From: Lutraria lutraria
Taxonomy: Eukaryota; Mollusca; Bivalvia; Venerida; Mactridae
Direction of reading: 5' to 3'
Length of the DNA stretch: 64,000 nucleotides
Assembly: GCA_964023205.1 (NCBI GenBank)
Contig: OZ026833.1
Coordinates: 44,890,441 to 44,954,440, forward strand
The translations under genes and the position numbers were made by a program. Shown here piece after piece: positions 1 to 12,822 of this stretch. Position 1 is the stretch's first letter. Every line of letters starts with the position of its first letter. The notes beneath the pieces are model-generated. The model was not told the DNA's origin, made no database searches, and saw only the letters and a program-made list of their open reading frames with translations.

Positions 1-2368
1 TCTAATTGTCGATGTTTTTTTATTTCTGTTGGGTTAACGCCCGTTTAAAACAGTATTTCAGTGAAATACAAGCTTTCCTTGGTAGTAACAGGCCCCGTGT
101 GTTTATAAAATTCAAAACTCATAGCTTGACTTCAGGTGTTTCTAAGTTAATTATGATCAGATATTACTCATATTATTGATATATGAATATTCCTTCATAA
201 CCAACAGGAATATGTATTTTGAAAATTAATAATCAGCTTCTTATATTCAACCGTAATACTTCGAGAACGGAATTGGGATTTGCGCTCTGCGATCGAATTT
301 AGAACCTTTAAGCCAGTATTAGGCACTTCCGAAAGCACAATTCCCGTAGGCCACGTATAGCCTAGCTAGTATGTCATTCTAGAACTGTTCATGGTAAAAC
401 GAAAAGTTCGCTTTAATTACTGAGAAAACGCAGGGTTTTCTGCTGTAATTGTTAACTATTTCGAGAAATAGAACGGTCGAAAAGGTACATAGGCCTAATG
501 GTCTAAATTGAAAGAACGACTGAACAGTAAGAAACATCAGAAAATTATAGATGGCTATTGATTGTTAATATAATAACTAAGAAAATACCAGTTCCAATCA
601 TAAATCTAGAATTCGTCATAAGCTAAGTGAAAATCCATCGTTACAGGTAAATGTTGACTTTTATTAACAAAAGCATACTTCATGAATGCACTCGCTTTCA
701 TTTCTGACCTGAGGTACTTTGTGGGCGGTATCAAATCACATCTATAGTGATGATTGACAGTTGTTCTCGAGACAAAACATGCACGTGACAGAAATTAGGA
801 CAAACTGTAAATCAGTTATCGTTCATATTATGAATTTTATGCGACATATCACTGCGCTCCGCTTCGCGTCGCTTGTGATATATCCCATAAAATTCAAAAT
901 ATGAACGATAACTAATATTTATCTCATGAATAAGACGACCAATAGGTTCCAAAGATGATCTTACCGTCCATGTTTTGCAGTATACGTGTACACTATTTTC
1001 ATGTGTTTAACTTCATACATACAAGTTTCAGTAAATGATCATACATACTTAATCAGGAAACCAATTTCCAAATGATTCAAACATTGCAATGGGACGACTA
1101 TGAATACATAATTAATAATTTGAACATTATAAGCGATGATCATTAGGATTTAAACCTTTTCTAAGGTTTAGAGGTTTACATCATGCAATCTTTGGATGAA
1201 TCATGTCTAACATGTGACACCGGTCACCTCTGCAAAAGAAATAATATGGCCTATATAGACTATTAAATTTATTCAAACGTCGAAGGTCATTTTGTTAAAA
1301 AAATCAATGCCAATTTTGAAAAGTGTGGTCTTAATTGGCGGCTAACAAAGGTTTGTCTACATATACTAGAAATAATCATTTTTAGTAAATATCTTATCCT
1401 GGTCAAGGTGTCGGTAAATGTTCCAATTGAGATTTTCAATGAAAAGAATCAATAGCCCACGATGCATTGTGAACATCATTACTCAGTACTACTTGCTGGA
1501 ACCCCGCCTAATATCAATGAAACAGGATTGAAAGAAGGTGGAGATGATTTATTTAATGTCGACCAAGTGTAAGTTTAATATCTTCTTAACCTTGTTAGAC
1601 TGCATCTAAATGATACTTAACTCGAGCGGACGCTGAAAAAGTACCATGATAATACAATTATGTCAAGTTACTGGGTTTTGTTCATTTGTCAAATTTTCGA
1701 GTGGTATATCCTATACTAAGAAACGCATCATAGGTTAGAATCGTAGATATGTTTCGTGTGCCTCTGGGATATCATTGCTAAAAGTCAAGTATTTTAACCC
1801 CAAACACTGACTACTCACAAAGTTTTTTTTGTCATGGTTCAAAATAAGCAAGTGTAAGGTTCCGTGTATTTATTTAGACAAATAGTTTCTTTCGATTGAC
1901 GAATAATGTTTTATTATTATACTCTTATGCTCCTTTGTATCCTTCGCTAACTCGGTGCCCCTGTTTGAAATGAATCATCTTGAAGTCTTGAAATTGCCTT
2001 AATTCATAATCTGTTGACCAATATATGTCTATTTCTAAACTTGTACGTGATAAATTATATAACGTGTGATCAGTGTTACAAATAGATAAATTATTCTATG
2101 AATCCTAGCCATAAGTTGGTGTGTGGACGTCAGTTAGATACATGTGTACAGCAAGAATAGTATGGCCGGTGACAGAAAGCCTTATACTAGTAGTTAATTG
2201 TTTCTATCTTGGCAATTGTATTGTTAGTTAATATTCAGTGATTCTATTTGTGTGCATTATTTATCAGTTGTCATCTTTCTTAATCAATGGAAAGTTGCAA
2301 TAGTGTCAAACTAACGCTGTTTTCCGAGATAGGTGTCGCCAAATACGATCAAAAGTCCAATTAACTTA
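1..2368. other. Intergenic/5' flank, no gene recognised
   Basis: AT-rich sequence with no supportable exon on either strand. The only clear structure is the long hairpin at 815-912, listed separately. Around 1280-1350 there is a remnant resembling the 174-bp MITE family seen at 5490 and 11192, too degraded to delimit. Confidence 0.5.
815..912. repeat. Long imperfect hairpin (fold-back element)
   Basis: Two 38-nt arms at 815-852 and 875-912 are reverse complements with three mismatches, around a 22-nt GC-rich loop (853-874) that is itself built of repeated CGC/GCT steps. Arms this long are not expected by chance in AT-rich DNA. It may be a solitary fold-back transposon or the end hairpin of a larger mobile element. 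Confidence 0.75.
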
Positions 2369-5300
2369 ATGAACGTGGCTTGTATCTTGATAGCTCTGTT
2401 TTTGTTCGATATTGTCTTAATGTTCGGCGTCGTTAATAGCTTCCTTATCTCCATAGCTTCTGGTGCTGCAACATGTTACGCTTGAAGGAAAGAAGTATGC
2501 GTTGATTGTGTGCATATTTTATCATTATGTACTATTCTTCGGTTATATTAATTTGTTAACATATATAGTTGTGTGAAGATCCCACGTGATTTGCACTAAT
2601 TTATTTAGCTTTACTTACGAGTAAATACTAGTTTATATATACATACAAATGACATCATTGCTAGGTTTATTTCGAAGTCAAATATTACTAATACATTCTA
2701 GTTGCTGTGGCTTGTTATGTAGTCATACGTTTTCAAGTATTTTAGATAGGGATCTTACAACGTGAATGTCAACTAGACATATAATATATTGTGTTATCGT
2801 ATTCCAAGTGATAGAGTCTAAATAAAATTTTTTATATCAATGTCTTACTGTCATTTGCCTCGAGTCAAACGTTTTCAAGGTTGATTGAACAAAAATGATT
2901 ATATGAGCTTAGAGACTCGGGTCCTGTAAATTTGGACTAATTTGTTGACCTTGCTATGAAAGTACTCGAGTTTAATCAATATTTTTTTATATTAATTCCA
3001 GGTAGTAGATCCCAGTGCCTTTTTCCTGAATACATACAGAGTCCGCTGGATGAGTTTGGTGACCCTATGCCATGGCATACAAAGGTCTGGTGGCTTAATC
3101 TAAGGAACGCGCCAAAGTTACGAGAAATGCAAGAGGTGTACGTGCTAAGATCAAATATATGGAGTCAGCGTCAAAATAATCGTTGGACATGTGACCGAAA
3201 ATCCCGCAGAGTTAATCATCGTGCAACTTCGGGAATGTTCGGAATTTGTACGGAAAAATATTTACTATACAACAGAACCTGTTTGACGGAAGATCGCCCT
3301 AACAGGTTTCGTGTTATACAGTATGGGCCAGGAAGGTATGTAGCTATTGAAGCATTATACAAAATTAATGAATATCAAGTGATATCTAAAAGCTGATAAT
3401 CCATGGAATTTTCTTCATTTCGCGAAACGAGTTTTCCAAGCCACGATTGACAGCAATTTGTTTGATTTTGACAGTGTACGTTTAACCTTTAATCAGCAAC
3501 TAATCAACTTTTTATTTCTGAATGTTTGTTTGACATGCATGCGCATTTAGAATTGCTTCCACATTATATTCAATCGAAACAGCAAGTTTTTTATTGACAC
3601 AAGTGTCACGTGATTATCATGTGTAAGTTCGTTTAGTCAGTCGTGAGAGAATTTTAATGGACAATTTTAAAGAAACACGGATGACCTTTAACATACTGAC
3701 CTCAAAATCAATATAGAATGTCTACATGTGGTGACCAACCTCCCAACCGAATCTGGAGAGCTTAGGCCAAAGTGTTGTCTAGTTATTGGTCGGCAAGCTT
3801 ACGGACGAACCGACCGACAAACCAATGTAGCCCCTTTTCATCGAAAGGGGATATAGATGTTGAATAAACCTATAGACGGAGTAGTCATTTTATTCCTACC
3901 ATATAATGTTTATTTCATGTTTAAATAATAGTTTGTATGTTCATAGGCGGTTGCAATCCTTTCGACAAATATGTGCTTATAATGCAATGTTCAGAATTAG
4001 TTTTGTATCAATACAAAATCGCTAATATTAAATCATCTCTTATCCAAATATTCTGTAATAGTTGGCATTAAACGAATAAAAAAAAACATATTCCTTTAGA
4101 AGCGTCATGCAGTAGTAAGTAAGGACCAGTAGTAATGAAGCATGCCAATGACAAACTAATTTCTTGCTCATATTAATTATGTTTTCACCAAACATTATCA
4201 TTTTCAAATATATCTTAATATAACCCAAACATATACAGTGTAACGACAACAAACAGTTAAGACAAGAGTAATACTAATTGACTTTCTGGTCATTGTGTTG
4301 AACTCTACTTGAACTTGTATTTCAGGGAGCCTACTTTTTTATGTATACGATTTGTCAAGAGAAGCGACAACGTAATACAAGTCATGGAAGGTAAGTTGTC
4401 TTTAAATTGATTTTTTTTTCATATTTTTACTTATTTTAGAAAGCGCTACTTCTGAAATAGTGAAATAAACAAAGCCATGTGTTATGAAAAATCGTTTTAG
4501 CACAATAGGCAACTCCCCTCTCTCTCTCTCTCTCTCTTTCTCTCTCTATCTCTCGCAACAAAGGTCACCTCTCTATATAAGTCAATTTTCACATGACTGG
4601 CTGTTAAACGCTGTAGAGAGGTATCACTGTAATAAGATAATTTTTATTAACACATTGGTATTTGATTAAATGTTGATTTCAGACAAATCTGTTAAGTTAT
4701 CATTGCTTGTTTCAGTAAGTTAAGTACCCAATAGAAACAAGTGGGACGATGTTTAGCTTGGTTCATATGAAACAAATCTATTGTATTCTTTTTTATTTAT
4801 AACTCAAAAAGGAACATTTAAAACATTAGCTGAGATTAAATGACAAAGCCTCTGAGTACGACCCTGCAAAGAATAAAGCAACTATTGCTTCAGGCGATTT
4901 TTTTGTTTGTGTTATTTAAAAAAAGAATAGACATAATTCATTTTTTTATCAATACATCAAGAAAAGAACATGATTTGTAGAAACCTAACCACATACAAAA
5001 ACATTTGAGTCAGCTAAATACAGTCAACACATTGAAACACACAAAATATAGTGAACAAATGTCATTCTCCTGGAGGGTAAGGCCTTGAACCAGTGTGTTT
5101 CGGGGGATTTGAATTAGTTTGGAGGGCCCAACTGACATTAACAATGCACCGTGTTCTTCTCAACTATGTGACACACACTATCATCAGAACGACTAGCCGC
5201 ACAGTCTATATGTACGATTTGTTTAACCGTAGTGGTAGCTAGGTAGTAGATCAACAACTGTTAACGTTATGAATGAAGTACTAATTCAGTCTGAAAAGTT

Positions 5301-8300
5301 AGAGTTTCAATAACATACAACCCTCATATATATTTCTTTAATTCGCTAAACTAGTCACAAAGGTGAACATTTATCTATACGCTATCGGAACTAGAGTATT
5401 CACGCAGGATATTCTTGTCTATACATGTTATACACAGATCTTGTAAACGGAAGGCGAAATCCATACTCGTAGTTGTCCATAAAATAATTCAGTGCAACCT
5501 CTCCAGAGTGGCCCTCTCTTGAGTAACAACCTCCCTTCAACAACAGCATGATTTTCCCACTACACAATTTAACTATTAAGTTAACATCTAGAGAGCATCA
5601 ACCTCTCAACAACAACATAATTTGATTACTCACAAAGGGTCTTGCTAAGCAGAGGTTGCACTGTATAATAAAATATGTATTTTAGTTATGTTGTATGATG
5701 ATATAAACTAAGTTTGAAAATATTATCACAAACATCTTTAACGTCATTTAACGTTTCTGTTTTCTATGATTTCCCGTATATTAATGTGTTTGCTGTAATT
5801 TCCATTGCCTTTATATCAAAGTTATCAGCACAGCAATGTTTTATTGCAAACTCATTTTGTGAAGACTTATCTATAATCAGTCAAACCAGTGTTAGCGGCC
5901 ATCTCAGAATATAAGTCACTCTGCGAATAAAGGTTATTCTTTAAAAAACAGTAATTGATTAATAAGACAACAAATATCTGAATAAAGGTCACCTGTTAAT
6001 AAAGGCCACTTTTATATTTACCAAGGGTGGCCTTTGTTCACATATGTTTTTCTTGAAATCATTTTTATTAATATATTTTTGTCGTCTTCGTACTATCATT
6101 TTCTTTTGTGTTGTAGGTCCTATCAAAGACATCAACGACCAGGATTTATGTGATGAACGTAAGCTACATTTAGATGAATGGCCATGGATAGGTAAGACTC
6201 TTCTCGTCTTTATATTGCAAGAACGTAACCAGAATTACTGAGCGCAACACGATGTTTAAGCCATGGTTTACTGATACTGTTCACCTCTTCTTCTGCTATA
6301 GGTCACGCTTAAGTTCTTTAAGACATAGGAAATATGGCTTTCGTATAATGATGCACATTATTATGCGGTCTGAAATGTTATTCCTACACACTATCAAATG
6401 GACCATACCATAACGTAGACACATTTCACCAGATCGACCAGTGCCCTACAAAACCAGTTTTACTTATGATTGGCCATACATGCAATTATATTGATATGAT
6501 ACTCACAAAAGTACATCAAAATATATACATACAGTAGGTAGATAAATTCAAAGAAATTATTTCTCGAAAATTCGCACTTCGTGTTTGCTACGTTCTTTAA
6601 ATAAGAATGTTTATGCTGAAAATGACAGCCAACTAATCACTGTTTACACTTTTAGACACACATTATACAAGAATATATCTCCTGCGTTGACAGCTATTTA
6701 ATTGTGTTAGCACCTCATGTTTTGAATTTACATGCATATCGGTGTCAATAGTTACACTATTTCTATCGGGATCCTTTCAATAAAGATCGTGCATGTATGT
6801 AGATGAGGAGGATGAACTTCAAATAACATTATTACAGACACAGTAACAAGGACGCATTCAGAAAAAAATATGTTCATGTCAACTTTGTATCGACGTAACT
6901 TCTGTTTTCTTAAAGCATGGAGTCACCTAAAAACATTTAACTATTTTAACACGTGATTGTCATTCGTGAGCAAGAAAATACAAATATATGTTCATCATAT
7001 TGCCGCAATAATACTTTCTGTAATTCTGATGACGACGCAAGCAAATTAAGCAGCACAATCACCCGATTCTTAGATCACGGTGTTTGTAAGTAATGCTCCC
7101 GTTGGTGCTTAATTTTAAATTGGAAGACTAATATTTATTGTGATTGTGCAGTTTCAAAATTTGTGTAACATGTTCTAAACATAACTGAGCTTCATGTATA
7201 TTTATTTTCCAGCTCCATGGAGAAAACAAGTGGTCACTTGTCCAATCAGCGGTGGGTTCAGTTTCCGAACGCTGAATAAACTAACAAATACGGTAAATTA
7301 TATCTTCGTCACGTGATAGTTTAATTCAAATCATGAAGACCGAAAGGCTAAACAATGTGTTTCTTTTAACAAATCCCTTTAATTCTTGAATTCAGACTTA
7401 TTGGAAGAAAAAGGTCAAAACATTAAGTAATTTGAAAATAACCTGATATCAATAATATAATTATCAAATAATACTTACAGATATTTCATACATAAATAAG
7501 GATGATTTAATGATGGAGCACGAGACACGAATTGCTTCCATAGTATATCTAACAAACCATTTGAGACAGCATTTATTGTTTTTGTTTAAATAACCAAACG
7601 AGAAAACAGTTTGTGATGTCTTTCAAGTAGTTTTAAATTTTGCTTAATATGTTCTACTTAATTTGCTAATCTATTCCTTATTGACATCAACAACATAATG
7701 GAAACTACCTGGATTTATATCACCGTAATACGTACAAGTATGTAAAATGAAATTCATCTTCAATGTATTTTTTCAATCGTACAGGACTTTTGTGAAGAAG
7801 AATGGCGAAGTCACGTTTGGAAATCGATTGTGCTAAAGGGGATGGTTTGAATTTCATTGCCCCAAAGTGAGCCATTGCACCCCTTCGTTTCAAAGTCAGA
7901 AGGTATTTCTTGAAATAATGTATTGGATATTAGAGGAAATAATTATAAAACGTATTCTAGACAATTAAAACATGCTTTCTCTAATTCAAATTAATTTAAC
8001 ATAACATTTTATAAATCTATAAAACGTCAATTTAATCTGATTCTCATATGAAATTACTTGAAGAGAATGTTTATTTCCTGTTGCGTGCACAATGTACTCG
8101 ATTGGCGAAATAAATAAATTTTAAACATTATTTTCGCACGGAAAATCCTAAAAAAACATTTATCAAATTGCATTGTTTAATGCAATCGTGAAACATTTCA
8201 TGTCACCAGAGACAATGTTATATTGTTTATTGTTTGAAATCTTTCTTAATGAACACATACCGTGCTTTCATTTATTTACTCACGTTTCAGAGTCGAAGAT

Positions 8301-11300
8301 GTACTGCTGGGCGGGGTGGAAGGAGAAATATTACACATTTTTAGTTGTTGGCAACGGAAAGGATGCTCCACAGTTTTGCTTGGTAGAGGACTTTCCTGAT
8401 TATGAATCTGTTTTGCATGTTTCATAAACAAAGTTACGCAACGAACACGGTCTTCAGTTTGATTTAACATATTAAATTATAGTGCTTAAGATAAGAACGA
8501 CAGTGTACTCGTACATAATCATCTCCAAAGAACACACTTTGGGAGTATTAAAAATGTGTTGTTTAAGAGGTTATTGCTCTAGAGTGGTGAGTAAGTAGTT
8601 AAATCGCGTAGTGGGAAAAATCATGTTGTTGTATAAGTGGAGGTTATTGCTCAAAAGGGCCACTCTGGAAAGGTTATACTTAACTATTTTTACAACCATT
8701 TATTACANNNNNNNNNNNNNNNNNNNNNNNNNNNNNNNNNNNNNNNNNNNNNNNNNNNNNNNNNNNNNNNNNNNNNNNNNNNNNNNNNNNNNNNNNNNNN
8801 NNNNNNNNNNNNNNNNNNNNNNNNNNNNNNNNNNNNNNNNNNNNNNNNNNNNNNNNNNNNNNNNNNNNNNNNNNNNNNNNNNNNNNNNNNNNNNNNNNNN
8901 NNNNNNNTGCGTAATTATAGTCCTATTTATCTATTACACGTAATGGAAATAAATGTGGACGTCATGGAATAGGATTAGGCAAATTATAATGTATGTTAAA
9001 TTGTGAAATTCTAATAAAAAGTTTAAATTCCTTTCATATCAGCTCTTGTCTTATTTGTATATCGTTTTTATCTTTCAGCGCGATGAGATATACATGTTTC
9101 GAGTTACAACGCAGGAATAAAAATGTCATGCAGTTTCGTGTTGGTAAGTTACATAGGTAATATGTTCTAGTAAATCTAATTTATAGTAACGTATTCTGCT
9201 GGTATAGTCTTATGTTTCCTCGAAAGTGCATTCAAGACGATACCTGGAATGCATCTACGCTGCTTAGACATATGTTGCTTTATTGACTAAAATATACCCA
9301 TTCTAAATGATGTACGTCTTAGCTAAGTAATTGTCTGGCCCGCCTTATGAACAGGAGGTCAAATATGAAACGTTGATAAAAGAAATACATGTATACGATT
9401 TTATATACCCCTTTGTTCTTAATTTGTTACAGGGGAAAGTTATCGTACAAATGTTGAATTCGAAACTTTGTGCAGATTTAAAGACCAGACTTTACCAGTT
9501 GGTGACACATACAGAAGTAGCCGTTCAAAAAATCTCATACGTAAGTTGTGTTATAAAAGATTCATTAATTAAACGTAAAGCATGTCATTCCTATAAAATA
9601 CTGGTAAATACACTATAAAAGTGTTCAGTTTCAGTAGATCTAACGCTGTTTTTAACGACATTTCAGTTATGTAAGTCGACCGGTAAATCTAGCCAGTTTT
9701 CCTGGACAGTAATCAATATTAATTACCCTTTCTAAACGAGCCGGTAAGCTCTCCATTTATGGAGGAAAATTGGCAATTTGTCAAATTTTATAAAACGGTA
9801 TGCTATGACCTGCCGTCACCGGAATACGAACCATGTTCACCATGGAACAAATCCAGTGTTTTAACCATTGCAGCATGGCCGCGGCCTGTTCTATTAGTGG
9901 TTGTGCTTTACACCAAATACGTTTCCATTATATCACGAGAGATATCATTTTGTAAGAACGAGGTCTATTTCCATTTGAAGAGGTCTACACTCTACAACAC
10001 TATATGAGAACATAATAATTTCCTAATTTTATCACCTTTTATCTTAAAGTGTTTTTATTGTTGTTTTTTTGTCTTCAACGTCGGAATATCTCGTTCCGTT
10101 TGAAGCTGACTATCAAATTGTCATTTATCACGTGATCTGACAATAAAATGATGCAGCAACATTTCTTGGCTGATATTCCGATGTAACCACCAATACCGTT
10201 TTACGAAATTGCAGTTGACGGACGTCTACAAGATGAATTTTGTGGATTGTCTAGTAGCATACCATTCAATGGAACGATTTATGGTGAATCCTGTTCCGGT
10301 TCTGTTACAGACTGGGATTCAGATGGCTGTGTTAAACGTGGTGTAATCAATATAAAATCTGATAACTGTAATAATCTTATGAACCCACTAGGTAAGATAT
10401 TTATTGGTCTGTTTGTGATTCATTACTAAACCCGTTGTTAGTTTGGACTTATTTGTCCATGCTGTCTAATTGAAGAAATTATTGATGTGTAACAGTCTTG
10501 CACACTCTCATGACATTTTTCAGAGAGTTCGATATGCAGTGGAATTTATTACCCAACGCATTATATAAATACTAATTATTTTTTATTTTGCTGTTTCACC
10601 AAAAAAAGTTGGGTATTTGCCAGGATTTGTAATTTGAGTCATACAGTAGACTGTTGACCGGTCAACGGTTTTGACTGTTGACTGCCTCGTCGATACCGGG
10701 TGTTTCCGTGATGAACGTTCGGTATCCGGTATGCACTGTATATTGAAATACAGAAGGACTAGGTCGGGTAAAGCTACATTGCTTGATAGTTGCACAGATA
10801 TATCTCTAAGTTAGAAATTTAAAATTCTACGAAAATTTGATTTGTCAGTTCTATTTACAATATGGATACGATAGAAATACAAACGTTTGTAGCTTTACTA
10901 ATTATTTATGTAATCGTCTAAGTAATCTGCACTTGTAACCCATGAATAGAAGTTTTATGTTTTTATCATGAGCATCTTCCTACTGATGTATATATAACAA
11001 ATTTATGCCAGTCTTTGTTTATTCATATTTAACAGTATTTGTGTACTTTTTTGTTTCAGAATATCAATGTTTGGCATTTATATCCGATCATCACGTAGAA
11101 CAATTCCTTATAACAAAATCATTGATCAGTGGAAACTATAACTGTTGGGTAAGTGTATTACATTCTTTTATTTCTTTAGATTTGTTACATACAGTCAAAC
11201 ATGTGAACAAGACCATCCTGGCGAACGACCAATATGGCCTGTATTGACAGATGGCCTTTATACAAATATAATTTGTTCCAAATAACCAATAAACATTTTA

Positions 11301-12822
11301 AAAGAATGGCCCTAATTCACAGGGAGGCCTTTATTCGGAGGTGCCCGCTAACACAGGTTTGACTGTGTACTTAAAAGAACTATTTGGTGTTAGGGCATCT
11401 TTCATCTACCTTTGGGTACGGCACTATGCGCCACCTTAATATACTGTCACAGCAAGGCATTCTGACTTGGTTTGCCCTTCTTTTGCGATTCAGGTACATC
11501 AACGATCATTGAAATCCTTTGACCGAATACCAAACTCTTGTTTGTCCGTTAGTCACAGATAAAATGTAATATCAGTGCCATTTACACAATACTAGTATAT
11601 ATGCGAGATTGAAGCATTATAATCGAAGTATTTCAATCATTTTTCAGGTTCTTACCAGTATACTCTGTGACCATTGGAACTGGAAATATCGTGCATTATT
11701 TAAACTGGATAGTGTTCAGTGTATCAGCTTGATGGACACCGCATGTTCTCTGGATTCTACACCGGAAGTACTACTTTATCTACAAGAAGGTAACCTTCGT
11801 GAGAATGAACAGAATAATTATCATACGTTCATGCTCTATCTTTATCAAAACTTATTATCAAGTAACGATAAGTATTAAATGATACATCTTTGGCCTAATT
11901 TGGTTTCAAATTGATAGAAATATTTAAATTGTAACGTCTTAGTTTTAAATCATTATCTTATATGAGGAATTTCCTGCTAGTTCAACATTTAGTATACATT
12001 ATCCTGCTAACTACATGTATTAACATTGAATTAACTCAGGACAAAGCTTATATTAGGGCCCCTTCGCGATTTGTAAGAAAATAATAGTACACAATGTAGT
12101 TCTAAGTTCAGGGGAGGTAACAAATAGCTTACAGATATGTTAAACTTGTCCAATATTACTTTTCTTTTTTCTGCCAGTTTTTTTTTCTAGATTCTAATAA
12201 TTTTTATCATTTGCGAGAGTACATCATTCATTAGACTATGATTGAGTACGTTTGATCAGAAATTTCATTGAACAGATTTGTACGAATATTTCAAAATGTT
12301 CATTTAAGTGTCTTACTCATTGGCAAGTGGCAAGCTGCTTAAAGAATCCAAGAAGCTTATAATTTTATGCGATTAAATCATTTTAGTGTGTTTGCTTGTA
12401 TGAACTATTTTCAAACTACATTTTTGTATTTGATAATAAAGTTGATGTATTTTACTACGTAGTAGTACAGTCATGTAATGGATATTTTTTAAATCTCTAG
12501 CCAATTCCTGCTTTTTTCTAATTCAGATGAAAAATCAAAATACTGCAAAGGATTTTTCGGAATCAAGATCATTAATGACGTCACACCTATGATCACTTCC
12601 ACAGAATCATCGTCACAGGCTAGGGATAAACTCCGGTATCACGTACCGAATTCGGACAAACCGTCCGCGACAGTGTACCAAACGGATTCCATGGACAATA
12701 CTGGTACAGCAAATGCTAGAAACAGTTATTCGATGGCTAACCTTATTGTTGGACTTAATTTTCCTTCAGTATTAGTGACTGTTGTGACAATATTGTACTC
12801 AATATATGGATCAACCACGTGA
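2369..12822 (+). CDS. Multi-exon cysteine-rich secreted/GPI-anchored protein, DUF7042-like module repeated twice
   Basis: Exons supported by splice sites and phase: 3001-3335, 4326-4390, 6117-6191, 7213-7292, 7785-7902, 8291-8382, (gap), 9079-9143, 9433-9540, 10215-10391, 11060-11148, 11648-11789, 12527-12822. A possible signal-peptide exon is 2369-2431 (MNVACILIALFLFDIV...), with a weak donor, so the start is uncertain. Spaced Cys and motifs such as CLFPEY, CIRFVKRSDNV and CWAGWKEKYYTFLVVG recall the mollusc/invertebrate DUF7042-7045 extracellular proteins; this is recalled from family pattern, not searched. The 65-nt exons at 4326 and 9079 share length, phase (2 to 1) and sequence type (CIRFVKRSDNVIQV versus CFELQRRNKNVMQF), so the module is duplicated. 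The C-terminus ends in a hydrophobic segment (about LIVGLNFPSVLVTVVTILYS) with almost no tail, as in GPI-anchored proteins. Function unknown. Exon 7785-7902 is not open in a single frame, so the locus could be a pseudogene or hold assembly indels. Confidence 0.6.
4514..4555. repeat. (TC)n microsatellite
   Basis: A run of TC dinucleotides with a few interruptions, inside an intron of the upstream + strand gene. Confidence 0.9.
5490..5663. mobile_element. 174-bp MITE, mariner/Tc1-type ends
   Basis: It begins CAGTGCAACCTCT and ends with the exact reverse complement AGAGGTTGCACTG, with TA on the right flank. It has no coding capacity. The CAGT...ACTG ends and TA flank suggest a non-autonomous Tc1/mariner derivative. 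An inverted, diverged relative lies at about 8560-8700, next to the assembly gap, and elements of the same length and style are at 11192 and 38752. Confidence 0.65.
7785..7902 (+). pseudogene. Frameshifted exon of the cysteine-rich gene
   Basis: The acceptor and donor are good, and the 118-nt length fits the phases of both neighbouring exons (0 in, 1 out). In the incoming frame it reads DFCEEEWRSH and then reaches a TGA at codon 22. A second frame, starting at 7814, reads RLEIDCAKGDGLNF, which continues the expected family pattern. The outgoing frame is again the first. Two compensating indels therefore seem to sit inside one exon. Sequencing or consensus errors are as likely as a real lesion. 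Confidence 0.5.
8560..8705 (-). mobile_element. Inverted, diverged copy of the 174-bp MITE
   Basis: Read on the minus strand, this stretch matches the element at 5490-5600, including the order CCAGAGTGGCC, then a TTACTCAAG-type block, then GATTTTCCCACTAC, with scattered changes. It abuts the N gap, so a repeat may have caused the break in the assembly. Confidence 0.55.
8708..8907. other. Assembly gap (200 N)
   Basis: Exactly 200 N, so the true length is probably unknown. The exon before it (8291-8382) ends in phase 0 and the exon after it (9079-9143) starts in phase 2. In the first module the 65-nt exon is preceded by a 335-nt exon with phase 0 in and 2 out. A homologous exon of about that size is therefore expected in or beside the gap. 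Confidence 0.95.
11192..11365. mobile_element. 174-bp MITE with CAGTCAAAC/GTTTGACTG ends
   Basis: Inverted ends CAGTCAAAC (11192-11200) and GTTTGACTG (11357-11365), with TA just outside the left end. The interior alternates blocks such as GGCCTTTATTC. It is the same length as the element at 5490 and lies in the intron following exon 11060-11148. Probably a non-autonomous mariner-type element. Confidence 0.6.

Noticed and set aside
10658..10672. Palindrome GTTGACCGGTCAAC
   Set aside because: Short, isolated in an intron; no partner or function evident.
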